A stretch of 64,000 nt of DNA from Blastocystis sp. Blastoise. Taxonomy: Eukaryota; Sar; Bigyra; Opalinata; Blastocystidae. The DNA lies in NCBI GenBank assembly GCA_039096225.1, contig JBBPEB010000032.1:186001-250000 (forward strand), read 5' to 3'. How positions within the stretch are numbered: the first letter of the stretch is position 1; the number at the start of each line of letters is the position of its first letter. The notes beneath the pieces are model-generated. The model was given only the letters and a program-made list of their open reading frames with translations. It did no database searches and was not told the origin of the DNA. Below are positions 1-13,911 of this stretch, one piece after another. Made by a program: the position numbers and the translations under genes.

Positions 1-45
<45 letters not shown>
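1..45. repeat. (TTA)n microsatellite at window edge
   Basis: Pure TTA triplets run from the first base. The tract precedes an ATATATAG acceptor at 61-68, so it is most likely the end of an intron of the glycosyltransferase gene that follows. Its true length is cut off by the window edge. Confidence 0.85.
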
Positions 46-50
<5 letters not shown>

Positions 51-68
51 TTTATTTATAATATATAG

Positions 69-877
69 TGGATTTATATAACACCTTAGTACATCTCCCT
101 GTAGAGTTATTACGTGATTCCTATTTGGCCATTATTGTCCCTTCCTTCGAATTCCCTCTTCCTAAAAATTATCACTGTGAAACATTCGATGAATGCGTTA
201 ATATGTATATATTATATTCATTATTATACTTATTATACTTATTATTATATTATTATTCTATTTATTATTATATTCTATATATTATTATTCTTCTTCCCTT
301 TCTAGTATATCTGGTATGTTACCTGGTAATAAGAAAGAACTTATTCAATGTGTCGCCGATCAACGATGTTTCCGTTTCCGTGAAGCTTCTAAGACTCATA
401 TGTATCACTTTGATGGTTGGGAGACTTTAGATCCTTCTATTCCTACTACTGTCCATGAATGTCTTCATAATGATATTCAAGAACCTTATATGATGGTACG
501 AAAGGTCCCTCATCTTCCTCTCTTTGACGAACGATTCGTCGATTATGGTAAGAATAAGGTCCAATGGATTATTCATCTTCGTATGATCGGTTACAAGTAT
601 CACGTGCTTTCTCAATCATTTGCTATTGATGTTCCTCATCCTAAGTATATTATTTATATTATATACTAATTCTAACATATATATATATATATTATTCTAA
701 TTATCTTCTATATATATTTATATAATATATATATAGATCAAAGATTGCTTTAGATTGGTTCGCTGAAGGTGCCAAGACCAACTGGAAAACAAAGATGCAC
801 GTGCTTTTAGATCACTTTGTTTATGAAGTTAAACTGAATACTGTTGACAAACAGATCGTCACTCCTCTTTGCAAGTA
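69..877 (+). CDS. LARGE/B4GAT1-type glycosyltransferase (GT49), 3' part
   Basis: This is the C-terminal part of a Golgi-type glycosyltransferase of family GT49, whose characterised members add glucuronic acid or xylose in matriglycan synthesis on dystroglycan. Three exons are visible: 69-204, 306-644 and 737-877, joined in frame through GTATAT donors and TATAG or TCTAG acceptors. The diagnostic stretch is FDERFVDYGKNKVQW followed by IHLRMIGYKYHVL and a Pro-His pair, which matches the conserved end of the GT49 domain (F-x-R-F-x-x-Y-G-x-N-K, then a Gly-Tyr and a V-L). The 5' part, including any signal anchor and the DxD motif, lies outside the window. The acceptor substrate in this organism is unknown; protists without dystroglycan also carry GT49 proteins. 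The stop TAA is at 875-877. Confidence 0.8.
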
Positions 878-1558
878 ATCTTATTATTATTTTTTTTAAA
901 TATAGAAACAGAATATATACTCTACTTTCTATCCACTTTTATTTTTATTATTGTATATTTTTATATTTATATATCAATTTTTTACACATTTTTATATTCT
1001 ATTTATATTCTATTTATTTTTCTATGTACACTTTTTTCTCTTGTTTACATGAATTTATTATGTATATATCTATAAATCTATATATTCATATATACTATAT
1101 ATATTCATAATAAAAAAATATTTATTTATAATCATTATTTTTCTTAACTTTAATATATAATATTATTATCTATTTGTGCTATTCATATTTCACTTTTCTA
1201 TTTCTTTCTATTTTATTTTTCTATTATTTAATATTGTTTATACTTTTTTTTTGTCTTCTTTAATTTATTTTAAACAGACTATATTGTGCAGAGTTTCATA
1301 TATATACACTATTTTAACTATTTATATACATATTAGTTATTTTACAAATAGAAATGAACTTGATTTTTTCAATTATCCTAAATTTATTTATAAAACTCAT
1401 TATTTAAAAAGAATACTAGTTTTAAAATAAAATAACACTTTTATATATCAGTTAAAGAAAAGCCCAAAACAGACATTTCCTTTATTTTGAAAAACTGAAA
1501 TTTTTAAATTTTTTAAAAATATATTCATATTAATCATTCTTCTTGTTTTAGTTTGAAT
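878..1558. other. Intergenic, AT-rich
   Basis: Mostly T-rich low-complexity DNA with TA runs. Open frames here encode only Ile/Tyr/Phe-rich strings and I see no conserved protein or RNA. The last hundred bases should hold the promoter of the following kinase. Confidence 0.6.
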
Positions 1559-2481
1559 ATGGAAAAAGGAAGTATTCTCGAGGTCAATAACAAAGAGTAC
1601 ATAATACTAAAAAGCATAAGTAGTGGGTATGTTACACAATTTTTATTTTCTATCTATGTAGTGCTCAAGGAATTGTATATAAAGCAAAGCAGAATTTCGG
1701 AGAGAATGAAATTGTTGCAATTAAACGTTATAATGTACGTGGTAAAGAATTTAATGCAGAAGTACAAGCTCTAGATGTATTAAATAGTCCATATATAGTG
1801 AAAATGCTAGATCATGATGAAGATAATGTATTATATATTTCATTTTCTTATATACATTATTTAGATTGTACTAGAATATCTTGAAGGCGAGTCATTAAAA
1901 CAAATTATGGCACGAGATGATACAGTTCTATCGTGCTATGATATACCCTCGATTATGGCTTGTGTTGTATGCGCCTTATTAGAATTACAGAAAAATTTCA
2001 TTATTAATTGTGTAAGTCTTCATGTTTTTATATTATATATGTATAAAACAATATATGCCTCATCAATATTAATATTTAATATGTATTATATTTTAGGATG
2101 TTAAACCAGAAAATATTATTTATCATAAAAACAAATATGTTTTAAGTATATATATATATAATATTAATAGGATGATATATATATAGTTGATTTTGGAACG
2201 TGTATTCATTGTTCTCAATTCCAACACACGTGTGGTACACCTGGTTATTGCCCACCAGAAATATTAAATAATTGCGCCAAATTATACTCTAATGTATATA
2301 TATACTTTTTTTAATTTATTCTCTTTTATATATAAATATATCTTTTGTTTAGTATGATATATTTTCCCTTGGAAAAATAGCTTATTATTTGGCATGTTTA
2401 TATACAAACGGTTGCTATACATTAGATTCAGTTGAAGATGTATATATATATATGTTTATATATTTATTAATATACGTATAG

Positions 2482-2520
<39 letters not shown>

Positions 2521-2688
2521 TATATATAGAATCCCTCTTATAAACGTGACGGATTTTACAGTTTGCCGTTAACCGGACTTCGAAAAGCATTTGGACACAA
2601 TTTCAGTGCCTTCAGTAGATTTGTAACGATTTGTACGGAGACTGTTAATTCAAATCGTGTTTTTGCATCTGAACTTATTCGTGTATAA
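1559..2688 (+). CDS. Small divergent protein kinase (non-RD)
   Basis: Seven exons (1559-1626, 1662-1827, 1865-2011, 2097-2145, 2187-2293, 2353-2439, 2530-2688) add up to 783 nt and keep one frame, giving about 260 residues, essentially a bare kinase domain. Visible motifs in order: glycine loop SSGAQGIVYKA, the VAIK lysine, an alpha-C Glu in EVQALDVL, hinge VLEYLEGESL, catalytic loop INCDVKPENI, IDFGTC for DFG, CGTPGYCPPE for the activation segment and APE, and YDIFSLGKIAYYLA for helix F. The HRD motif reads N-C-D, so the Arg that normally contacts the activation-loop phosphate is missing, while the catalytic Asp, Lys and Asn remain. It is probably active and not controlled by loop phosphorylation. 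The subfamily is unclear, with a Ser/Thr-kinase-like loop (DVKPEN). The substrate is unknown. Confidence 0.8.
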
Positions 2689-2828
2689 ATAAATAATAAT
2701 TATTTTATTATTATTTTATTATTATTTTATTATTAAATATATTTATATATCATAAACCAATACTATAGTGAACTATATTGTATCTTTTGTCTTGGTATTT
2801 TTAAATAATATATATATATATATATATA

Positions 2829-4438
2829 GGATGAGTATATTAAACCTTCTCTCATGGAATTAGAACCAGAATTGAATTCCTTTTATAAACCAAAAGATGT
2901 ATATATATATTCTATTGAGTATATTATATAAATATAGAAAGGATATCATTATTTCGATCAGTTTGAAACAGATCACTCAAAGTTAATGGCTGCATTTGAT
3001 AAATATATTCAAGAAAATCCATTGAAACAAGAAGAAGATCAGATCAAATCAAGTCTACCTACAGATCTATCATTTATGCCTCCACAAAATATATCTATAG
3101 CTTCTTCTTCTCTTCCTCCTCCACAAAATCTCCCTTCTATGTCTCCTCATCTCTCTGGGTCTTCTTATGGTATTCCTCCTCATCCTCCTAGTATATCTTC
3201 TATGCAAAATATATCTTCTATTCCTCCACCTAATATATCTTCTTCTCTTCCTCCTAATATATCTTCTATTCCTCCACCTAATATATCTTCTATTCAAAAT
3301 ATATCTTCTTCTCTTCCTCCTAATATATCTTCTATCCCTCCACCTAATATATCTTCTATTCCTCCACCTAGTGCATCTCCTTCTCTTCCTCCTAATATAT
3401 CTTCTATTCAAAATATACCTTCTATTCCTCCTCTTAATATATCTTCTTCTCTTCCTCCTAATATATCTTCATCTGCTCCTCCTCTTTCATATATCTCTTC
3501 ATCAGTACCCGTACAAAATACAATGTCATATTCCAATGGGAATCAGTACAAATATGGTATTTCCAACAGCCAATCATCTTTCAGAACTCCTGCTCCACTC
3601 AATTATATAGAATCAAACAAACATACTACTTCTTCATCTTCTATATCATCTTCTATATCATCAAATAATACTTATCAACAATCATCTAATAATACTTATC
3701 AACAATCATCTAATAATACTTATCAACAATCATCTAATAATACTTATCAGCAATCATCTAATAATACTTATCAACAATCACATAATAATACTTATCAACA
3801 ATCATCTAATAATATGTCGTTCTGCCCGCCAACCAATGTAATTCCCTCTTCAACAGATCCTGTAACCCCTAGTACGTCATTCTATAATACTAATGGATCT
3901 ATCTATGGTGATTCATCAAAAATATCGAATTCTACAACTGCTTCTTCTAATCGCAACCCATTAGGAATCTCTATTCCTTCAATAGATCCACTTATATCAT
4001 CACATTTAACTACAGTATATAACTCAGCTAATGAAGCAATATATTCTACATCACGAAATACTATTTATCATTCAAATATAATCAACACAAACAATAATAT
4101 ACAAATCATTAAGAATCTAATAAAAGATATCGATAATTGGACACAATATTACTCCTTTTCGTATATATATATATCTATATATATATATATAAATAATAGT
4201 TTATAATATATATAATTTCATTACAAAAATTTTTCTATTTCTTATATATATATATATCCTATTTAAATAATTTATAATTACATAGAAACCCTTCTTCTTC
4301 TTCTTCTACTACTTCTTCCTTCCCTTCAGAAGTATATCCAAATACATTGGTACTTCTCTCTGTGAATTATAATCATAAACCTTTTACTCTCGGAGCTATT
4401 TCTACTAACTTTCATCCCTGTACCAATCATGATGAATC

Positions 4439-4496
<58 letters not shown>

Positions 4497-4958
4497 CATT
4501 CTATCCATATATATTCTTGTATACTCATTATACTATTTTACTTAATATTATATCTATCTAGGATATACTTAACAATAATAATTTATTATAATAATAATAG
4601 TATTATATTTCTATTTCTATATATAGTTACTGATTATCATAATTACTTATTCTCTATCACCCAAGAAGGTATCTGTTATCGTCATATGATTCGTTATTCA
4701 AAAGCAAATCACGCTCTATATAGTACTGCTAATTATACATTTATATTTGGAGTAAGAGAATTATCCGTTTTTTATAATTCTACAAAACACCAATATTATT
4801 TATTTGTAGCTAAATTTCAAGATCCAACTTATGTTTATGAAGGTGGAAATCTATTTGGTCCAGGATATATAGATCCTAATAATATATGTATTCCTATTCA
4901 ATGTCTTGAATTATATACGAATTACTCAGGATCTTTGAAGTTTGAACCTCCAATATAA
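2829..4958 (+). CDS. Ser/Pro/Asn-rich protein with two low-complexity repeat blocks, unidentified
   Basis: A multi-exon gene that I do not recognise. An early exon (about 2829-2898) encodes DEYIKPSLMELEPELNSFYK, with a possible start Met inside it; the true start may lie in an exon further upstream. Then comes a long exon from about 2940 to 4154. It opens with an acidic, Lys-rich segment, then carries about 17 copies of Pro-Pro-Asn-Ile-Ser-Ser-type units (3160-3475), and then seven Asn-Asn-Thr-Tyr-Gln-Gln-Ser-Ser repeats (3664-3812). Further exons (about 4286-4440 and 4627-4958) encode a more ordinary globular C-terminus with HNYLFSITQEGICYRH and YLFVAKFQDPTYVYEGG. The repeat blocks are probably disordered. 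The C-terminal 150 residues are the part to search with. It lies just downstream of the kinase on the same strand, but the kinase has its own stop at 2686-2688. Confidence 0.65.
3664..3812 (+). repeat. 24-bp coding tandem repeat (NNTYQQSS)
   Basis: Seven near-identical 24-bp units encode Asn-Asn-Thr-Tyr-Gln-Gln-Ser-Ser; one unit has His in place of a Ser and one has CAG for CAA. The near identity at silent sites suggests recent expansion by slippage or unequal exchange. Confidence 0.9.
4441..4496. repeat. (TA)n tract in intron
   Basis: A run of more than 25 TA dinucleotides forms the 5' part of an intron in the Ser/Pro/Asn-rich gene, directly after the donor GT. Confidence 0.85.
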
Positions 4959-5409
4959 TTATATTTATAGTTTTACTTATAGATAATAATATATATGTCA
5001 TTTTGTTTTTTTATACTTATTTTTACACTTATTTTTTTTTTTCAGTTCTCACGTTACTACTTTCTATTCTTGTATAACATGTTTCATATTAGTCATAAAC
5101 TCTTTTGCAAAATATTATTTTATATAACGAATTGTTTTTTCATTCTTTAGATTCATTCGTATTTCTTTGAAATGTTCATCATAATTAAAAAATATATTAT
5201 ATTGTTTGTTATCATATATTTGAATATATATACACAGTTGTAAATGTAATTATTTGAATAAAGTAGAATCGTTGTTAAAAATTATGGAAATATTAAAAAA
5301 ACTAAATAAAATTCAATTCAATAGAATGAACATAAGAATATAATATATATATTGTATACCACATAAAATTATAAAAACAAAAAATACTTTAAAGAGAAAT
5401 AATAATATA
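4959..5409. other. Convergent intergenic spacer
   Basis: AT-rich spacer between two genes that converge here. It holds T-rich and A-rich stretches suited to 3' ends. No conserved ORF or RNA seen. Confidence 0.6.
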
Positions 5410-7132
5410 TTATAAAGAAGATAATTCTTTTTGAATTTTGTTAAAATATTTATATATCTTTTTTTGAATTTTCTGTCTATATCTCGGATTTGTCCACTTT
5501 GAGAACGAGTCGATAATTGTATAAAAATGTTGCATAACTCCATTTTCAATCCATTTATTTTTATAAACATAATCTTTCCAATATTCCCAAATACTATATA
5601 TATATATATATATATTTAATTATGAATGATAATTAATATATTGCGATTTTAAAAAGATATTATATATATATACCCAGCTATAAAAATAGAAAGACACAAA
5701 CAGAACATAAATTGAGCTTGGAAACTATTTTTAAAAAGTACAGGACTTCTATATATAATATAATATATTATAATAGAGTATAATAAAGTATAATATATAA
5801 TAGAGTATATACTGAATCATTAGAATTGCCGATATTCCCGCGGTTATGACCCAGAAGGAAATAGAGAATCCTTCTAATACGTATATATATGAAGGAACTA
5901 TTATATGTATAAGATAGTATTATATTTATTATTCTTATATTTATATAAATATTTCTCATCATATATATATATATAATAAGTATAATTAAAGGATATAGTT
6001 TGTGTCTGACTATCTCTCACCACATAAATATATGAAGATGGAGAATAAGGATTCTGTTGATAAAGACTTGTTTTATGAATAATATCATAAGGAAGACCGG
6101 CAATACATACAAATAATACAATCTATATGAATATATGTATATATAGAATAATAATGATGATAAAAAAGAATTTTATATATAATAATTATTAATATATATA
6201 TATACCATGACAAGTATAAACCAATTATATCGGTTTTGAGCGGCATTCCAGAGATTATCACCAAAAGGCATCATATAGCAAATAACCACGGTTATTACTA
6301 TAACTATTAAAAGAGATATATATATATTGGATTCTGAAATAGCGGGTTTTACCTATGAAAAATAATAATATATATTATTATTAAGAAATATATATATATA
6401 TATACATTCAATCCTGTTTTCGTATTAAAAAAACTGAATAATGCTGAAACTGAAAAATCTTGTTTTTCATAAATATTTTTCTTTTCGATTTTCCAGTGAG
6501 ATTTGCTTGTTAATTTAGCAGATTTTGGTATATAGGCTATTACAGGAACTGTATCAAAATTATACTATATAGAATTATAATAGCATATTTATAATAATAA
6601 TAATAAATTTACAATAATAATAATAAATTTACAATAATAATAAATTTACAATAACTATAATAAATTTATAATAATAATAATAAATTTATAATAATAATAA
6701 TATATATTCAACAAAGAATATAATTTAAAAAAATAAAACTTTCAACAATATATAAAAAAGAAATCATGACCAATAAGTAAAATATACATTACGATACACT
6801 TCCTTGGATTCTTCAAAGTATAGTTTAACAAATACAACAGGTTTGTCAGGTGTATAATAACTTTTATAGGATCTTGCCATTTCTTGAGGGACAGAATCAA
6901 CTTCAGAACAGGCTCGACATTGATATCTTGGATCAGTAACAGAGAAAAAAACAAGTGAATCATATGGACGACTTGATGATTCAAGATAATCTGTGTAATT
7001 TCGATCAGACAAATAGAGATAAAAATTATTGTTGATTATTGTTGCTAATCTTTTATCCTTTGTTTCAGCTTCACACGAATGTATTAAGACACATATAATA
7101 AAAATTACAATAAAACTAGATTGACGAAACAT
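5410..7132 (-). CDS. OST3: Oligosaccharyltransferase subunit OST3/OST6 (TUSC3/MAGT1 family)
   Basis: This is the thioredoxin-fold subunit of the ER oligosaccharyltransferase, which keeps cysteines of nascent glycoproteins accessible for N-glycosylation. The chosen start at 7132 puts a signal peptide (MFRQSSFIVIFIICVLIHSC) at the N-terminus; an upstream in-frame Met at 7231 would spoil it. The lumenal domain has SLVFFSVTDPRYQCRACSEV, a C-x-x-C (CRAC) redox motif, followed by a long amphipathic stretch. Exon 1 is 6788-7132. Later exons encode VPVIAYIPKSAKLTS (thioredoxin cis-Pro region) and then four membrane helices, beginning with IYISLLIVIVITVVICYMM and continuing with VLFVCIAGLPYDII, FWVITAGISAILMI and FMFCLCLSIFIAG. 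The tail is Lys/Tyr-rich and ends at TAA (5410-5412). Order and membrane topology match the family. Whether it is OST3 or OST6 cannot be told. Confidence 0.85.
6596..6712. repeat. AAT/AATTTATA repeats in OST3/6 intron
   Basis: Repeated AATAATAATAATAAATTTAC-type units inside the first intron of the OST3/6 gene. On the sense strand they read as TTA-rich, the same orientation as other intronic triplet arrays in this window. Confidence 0.7.
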
Positions 7133-7906
7133 GCTGTATATAGATAATAAAAATGAAATTCTTCTTGAAAACAGAAGTTTATACTTTTTTTTTTGCAGTT
7201 TTGCAATAAGATTATATATAAATGCTATCAATTACTGATTCAGAATATCATTACATTGTTAACTGTCTATTACATACTAATTGAAGACATTTTTGAAATC
7301 AATTCTTTTTCGTTCTTCATCAAATGACAGTTACATAGTTCTAGACTTGTTTAGCATTATTTTTCTATGTATTACTCAACAACAATTCATGCTTTTAAAA
7401 TAACAATTTTATGTAAATGTTTCTAAATCACAAAAAATAATGATTATTATATTTTATATCGTATTTATGCAAGTTATTACATGCTTTATAGAAACAATTA
7501 CACTTTTATAATGGCTAATGATCCAATGTTGCGTCTTTTTTACAATTAACTTGTACTTTATAGTTATTCTCATACATATTTAAATACAACAATAGTTTTT
7601 CCTATTCAATAAAATAATAATATCTTCATATACAGTTCAGAAACTTTATTTGTTACACAAAACATAGAAAGTGTTGATTATTTTTCCCTGACGAAATAAT
7701 TAGATAACCGCGATTGTTGTCGCTTCTTTGTACGTGTAAGTTTAGAAAAAAGAACACAACTCTCAAAAGAACAACAAGAAAAGCGCATCATTATTTATTC
7801 GTTGTACATATTTTGTGTTTTATGGGAAACTGACAAATTATTTAGAGAGTTTATTCTTATTAATTTTAATTTACTAATCAATTTAAAATATATTGAAACA
7901 AAATTC
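7133..7906. other. Divergent promoter region between OST3/6 and MFS genes
   Basis: About 770 bp between two divergently transcribed genes. No convincing coding potential; includes a relatively GC-rich patch near 7700-7740 (GATAACCGCGATTG) that could hold promoter elements. In-frame Met codons upstream of 7907 encode an unlikely Tyr/Phe/Leu-rich extension, so I place the start of the next gene at 7907. Confidence 0.5.
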
Positions 7907-10041
<2,135 letters not shown>

Positions 10042-10792
10042 TCATACTATTCATTATTCTATTTATATTTAACCTTTATATATGTTTATATTTATATATG
10101 TATTTATATTTATATATATACTTTTGATTTTTTTATTTATTTCTTCAATATATATATTGTCTCCTATTAAATGATTATATTAATCTTCTTTATCCTATAT
10201 AATAGAATGTAGTATTTCTTTCCCATGTTTCTTTTACTTTTTCCAGTGTCTTATTTTATTCATATTATCATTTCTAATCCATGTTTTCTCTTCTTTAATG
10301 ATTATTTCACGATTCATACGTATTCATATGCTTTTCATATTATTATTGCTTTTCATTTTTTATCTTTAATAGATATCGAAATGTTCATGTAATATTTTAT
10401 TTTTATATGAATTATTTCAAGTGTATTAAAAAAGTATTTATATATCTTGTTTTTAGTTCATTGTAATTATATGTATATAAATTATATATAGCTTTATTAT
10501 TTTTATAAATTTTGTTTTACATTATATTAATAAACAATAAAACTCAACCAAAATAATGATAGCACAAAATAATAGAAACAATAATAAGTAAAAGAAGAAA
10601 AAAGCGGAAAAAGATATATAGAATGACATGAATTGTCTTCTTTTTATTGAAGCTATGAGCTCTATTGTATCATAATAAATATATAAGAAGCATAGATTTT
10701 TGTAATATAATATGAACAATAAGAGAATATTCATGAATTTAGATTATTATAGGATATTAAATCGTCTTAACAAATATATATATATTATTGCT
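10042..10792. other. Convergent intergenic spacer
   Basis: AT-rich spacer between converging genes. T-rich on the + strand up to about 10490 and more A-rich after it. No conserved product seen; open frames are Phe/Leu/Tyr-rich only. Confidence 0.6.
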
Positions 10793-12321
10793 TTATAAAA
10801 AAGAAGGTGAATTTTCCAGTTCATTTATTGTTCCCGAAGAATTATTTATATTTATATAATTAGTAGTAGTAACATTAGTATTATCACTATTAGTAGTAGT
10901 AGTAACATTAATATTACTATTAGTAGTAGTATTAGCATCATTAGCATTACTATTAGTAGTAGTATTAGCATCATTAGCATTAGTAGCATTAATATGGCCA
11001 TCGCCAGTAGGAGATATATAAGTTGATGAATTTGAAGTGTCCGTCTCGCGAGTCATTTCAGACATAATAGTGTCAGACATAATATTTATATTCATTGCAT
11101 CATTTATATCATTCTTTATAACTATCGAATGATCTTCTTTAGTAATAGAAGAATCAGGAAGAGGAAGTATAGAAGACGTTGTTTCTATAGACATTTCATT
11201 GTTGTTCTGTAATGTATTCGTTATATCCTTAGAAGATGGAGTAGCGATAGTAGTAGTATGAATAACATTAGTAGTAATATCATTAGTAGTAACACCATTA
11301 GTACTGACATCATTAGTAGATGTCAATACTTCATTGTCCTTGGATACATGCTGAGATTCAGGAATATCAACTTCATTATTCGATAGAAGAACAGAGGACG
11401 AAGCGGCTGTTTGATTGGATGATTTTGATTTCTTTTCTGCTTGAATAGCCATTGTTTCCTTGGCTGTTCGATGTTCAATACAATCGGATATAAATAAATC
11501 ACATATTTTAAATGTCAACACATCAAGTAATTCTACAGAAATAACAATTTCTCCTTTATCATTCTAGAGAAATAATAATAATAATAAGTATAATAATAAT
11601 ATATATATATATATAAGAAAAAAGAATCATTGAATAAAATAAATCAATATATATATGATGAATAAAATAATTGATATACATAAGAAATAGCTTTCTCACA
11701 TTTCATGTCTATAATTTGAATAAGTTGACTTAATTCTTGAGTAGTTAATTCGTTGATATGTAGAAGTAGAGGAGATTGCTTAAGAACATTCAAATGGTAA
11801 CAACTACAAGGTGATGAATATAGTATATCATTATTAAATGGATTTTATAGAAATAAAAATTCAAAAAAACTAATACTTTCTCCATTCGAAATGATTATTA
11901 CTAAGTTGTGCATATCTAGATTCAAAATCGTTCGATAATGTTTTAGCATCTTGATATAACGCTGAAGCTTCCTATCATAAATAAAATAAAATAGTATTTA
12001 TATTATTCTTTTACAACTTTTAGAAATCAAATAATATATTTTATTATATACTGTATTAAATGTCATGCAGTCTCTAAAAACAAGTCTCATATCGTAAGCA
12101 AATTCAAAGGGATACTTGTAATCTTTGTTTCTAAACTTTTTCTCTATTGTCGAAAAATCCATTGGTTGCTTTACTAATTTGGGATACTCATAGAGCTGCC
12201 ATTCTTTCCACCTCACAGGTTCACGAAAAGCATCTGCGCTTTCTTGATTTTTGAAATATTCTAATAACGCTCTATAATCTTTATACCAGCTGTAATCAAC
12301 TTCTTCGTCTTTTTGTGACAT
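10793..12321 (-). CDS. BET-like protein: one bromodomain plus ET-like domain
   Basis: A chromatin reader that should bind acetyl-lysine on histones. From the ATG at 12321 the first exon encodes LEYFKNQESADAFREPVRW, YPKLVKQPMDFSTIEKKF, YPFEFAYDMRLVFRDC and MTFNT: the bromodomain ZA loop with P-M-D-F, helix B and the conserved Asn of the acetyl-lysine pocket. Later exons encode LYQDAKTLSNDFESRYAQL (helix C), then INELTTQELSQLIQIIDMK and ISVELLDVLTFKICDLFI, which resemble the ET (NET) domain that recruits partners. The last 200 residues are Ser/Thr/Asn-rich with Asn-Thr-Thr repeats and look disordered. Canonical animal BET proteins carry two bromodomains, while plant GTE proteins have one, as here. 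It shares a short upstream region with the ORF at 12498. Stop at 10793. Confidence 0.8.
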
Positions 12322-12497
12322 CCTCCTAATAATAAAAACAAGAATTATCGTTATTATAATTTGGATAATAGTGAAACAAATGTTTATAAAACATTTTTTA
12401 AATTATTTTTAAATTTTTGCTGCGATGACAATAAATAATCAGTAAGAAAAATATATTTATTCATTTTATCTTTATATCTTATATTTATTGAATAAAT
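12322..12497. promoter_or_regulatory. Putative bidirectional promoter
   Basis: Only 176 bp separate the starts of two divergent genes. It is AT-rich with A/T homopolymer stretches (near 12393-12417) and has no clear TATA element that could be told apart from background. Confidence 0.45.
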
Positions 12498-12738
12498 ATG
12501 TATTCAGGACCAGAAAAATACTTTAGAGATGATGAAGAACAAGTAGGAGAAGGTAATGAATCATTTATAAAGAGAGTGATTGTCCATTCAAAACAAAATG
12601 AAGGAATATCAAAATTTGTATATCCAAATAAATGGAGATATCATAAATATAATCAATTATATGTTTTAGAGCCAAACTATTCAGAGCAATTAGATAGGTT
12701 CCTATTTGTATCTTTATTATTATAGTAGTTTTAAATAG
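12498..12738 (+). CDS. Small hypothetical protein, about 70 residues
   Basis: Begins MYSGPEKYFRDDEEQVGEGN and continues with FIKRVIVHSKQNEGISKFVY, a charged and soluble sequence. Composition is much less Ile/Tyr/Phe-biased than chance frames in this window, so it looks coding. Read straight through it ends at 12725; a possible intron 12698-12725 would give a C-terminus Asp-Ser-Ser-Phe-Lys and stop at 12738. I do not recognise the family. Confidence 0.45.
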
Positions 12739-13208
12739 CCATCTTTAACATATATATAGTATAAATTGTCTCCATTGTTTGTGTTCATCTTTATTATGGT
12801 GCTTCTTTACTTAAAATTTATATTATAAACTTGTTGTACTTGTTTGCTTTTAGTTTTGGTACTATTATATAATAGTATTATCAATTATTTATAAGAAAAT
12901 AGAGTTTCATTTTGATCGTTTAATATTTGTATGCATAAACTAATTAATTTACAAATTATCAATTGCAATAAATATATTTTTAAATGTAATAACAAGAAAA
13001 AACAATAATTGAGTGAATAAGGATTATAAAAGTTGAAAAATGAAAAAGAAAACATAGTCAATAAAATATGAATGAAATCAATATATACTAATACTAATTC
13101 ACAAAAATATAAATAACAAGAAAATATCTTTAGAAGATATATATATATATAAGACTATTCATTTATATAAATTCCGAATGATATATATGTATGTATATAT
13201 CCAGTAGA
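12739..13208. other. Convergent intergenic spacer
   Basis: AT-rich spacer between the small ORF and the 3' end of RER1; no coding or RNA feature seen. Confidence 0.55.
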
Positions 13209-13911
13209 TTAATCTTTGTAATATGTCTTTTTCCCAGTAGACCAAGGGACGTATTTATATTCTATCATATGTGCCACACGTTGTCTTAAGGTCATGAAGC
13301 AAAGAGACTAGATATATATATAGATAGAGGAATAATAAGATAATCAAAGATAAATTATGGATTATATTATATACATATTATAATAAATATTATAAATATT
13401 ATAAAAATAAATAATAATAAATAAAATAAAAAAATTTAAATATAATAACAAAATTTAAATAAAATAAATATAATAAAACAAATATAATAATAACATATAC
13501 AATAAAATAAGCAACAAGAATAGGCCAGAAAACAGGTAAATCAAATGCAGGGTTCAAAGTACAAACTAAAGAAATTAAAATACCTTTAATACCTTCCAGC
13601 CAGAATTTGAATTCAGGGAGCTTTCGTATAAAAGGCTTATATTCATCTGTTTCCTTATTAGGAAGAAGACTGTCTTCTTCATCTTCAGGATCTTTTAATG
13701 GTGAAATAAATCCAAGAAGTAGATTCAATAAATATAAACCAAGAGCATAAGTGATTAAATAGAATCCTTGATAAGTAACAATACGAATAGCATAAAGAGC
13801 TAAAACGATGAAGAAACATATCCAACGAGTGATAGGATAACGAACAGTCTTATCTGTGTAATAAACATAAATCTTATTAAGTCTGGTGAATAGGCTCTCT
13901 TGTTGTTCCAT
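13209..13911 (-). CDS. RER1: RER1, retrieval receptor for ER membrane proteins
   Basis: RER1 is a four-helix Golgi protein that returns escaped ER membrane proteins via COPI vesicles. Exon 1 (13501-13911) and exon 2 (13209-13307), joined by a GTATAT donor and a CTAG acceptor, make 169 residues plus stop, close to the family's usual 190. It begins MEQQESLFTRLNKIYVYYTD and has family landmarks: RYPITRWICFFIVLALYAIR, QGFYLITYALGLYLLNLLLG, FISPLKDPE, the EFKFWLEGIKGILISLVCT segment and, from exon 2, FMTLRQRVAHMIEYKYVPW followed by TGKKTYYKD, the conserved basic tail. Reading past the donor instead gives a Tyr/Phe-rich artefact, so the two-exon model is preferred. Confidence 0.93.

Noticed and set aside
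3070-3411. Arg-rich frame of 113 codons on the minus strand
   Set aside because: It is the antisense of the C/T-rich PPNISS repeats; the sense strand joins to exons with ordered protein.
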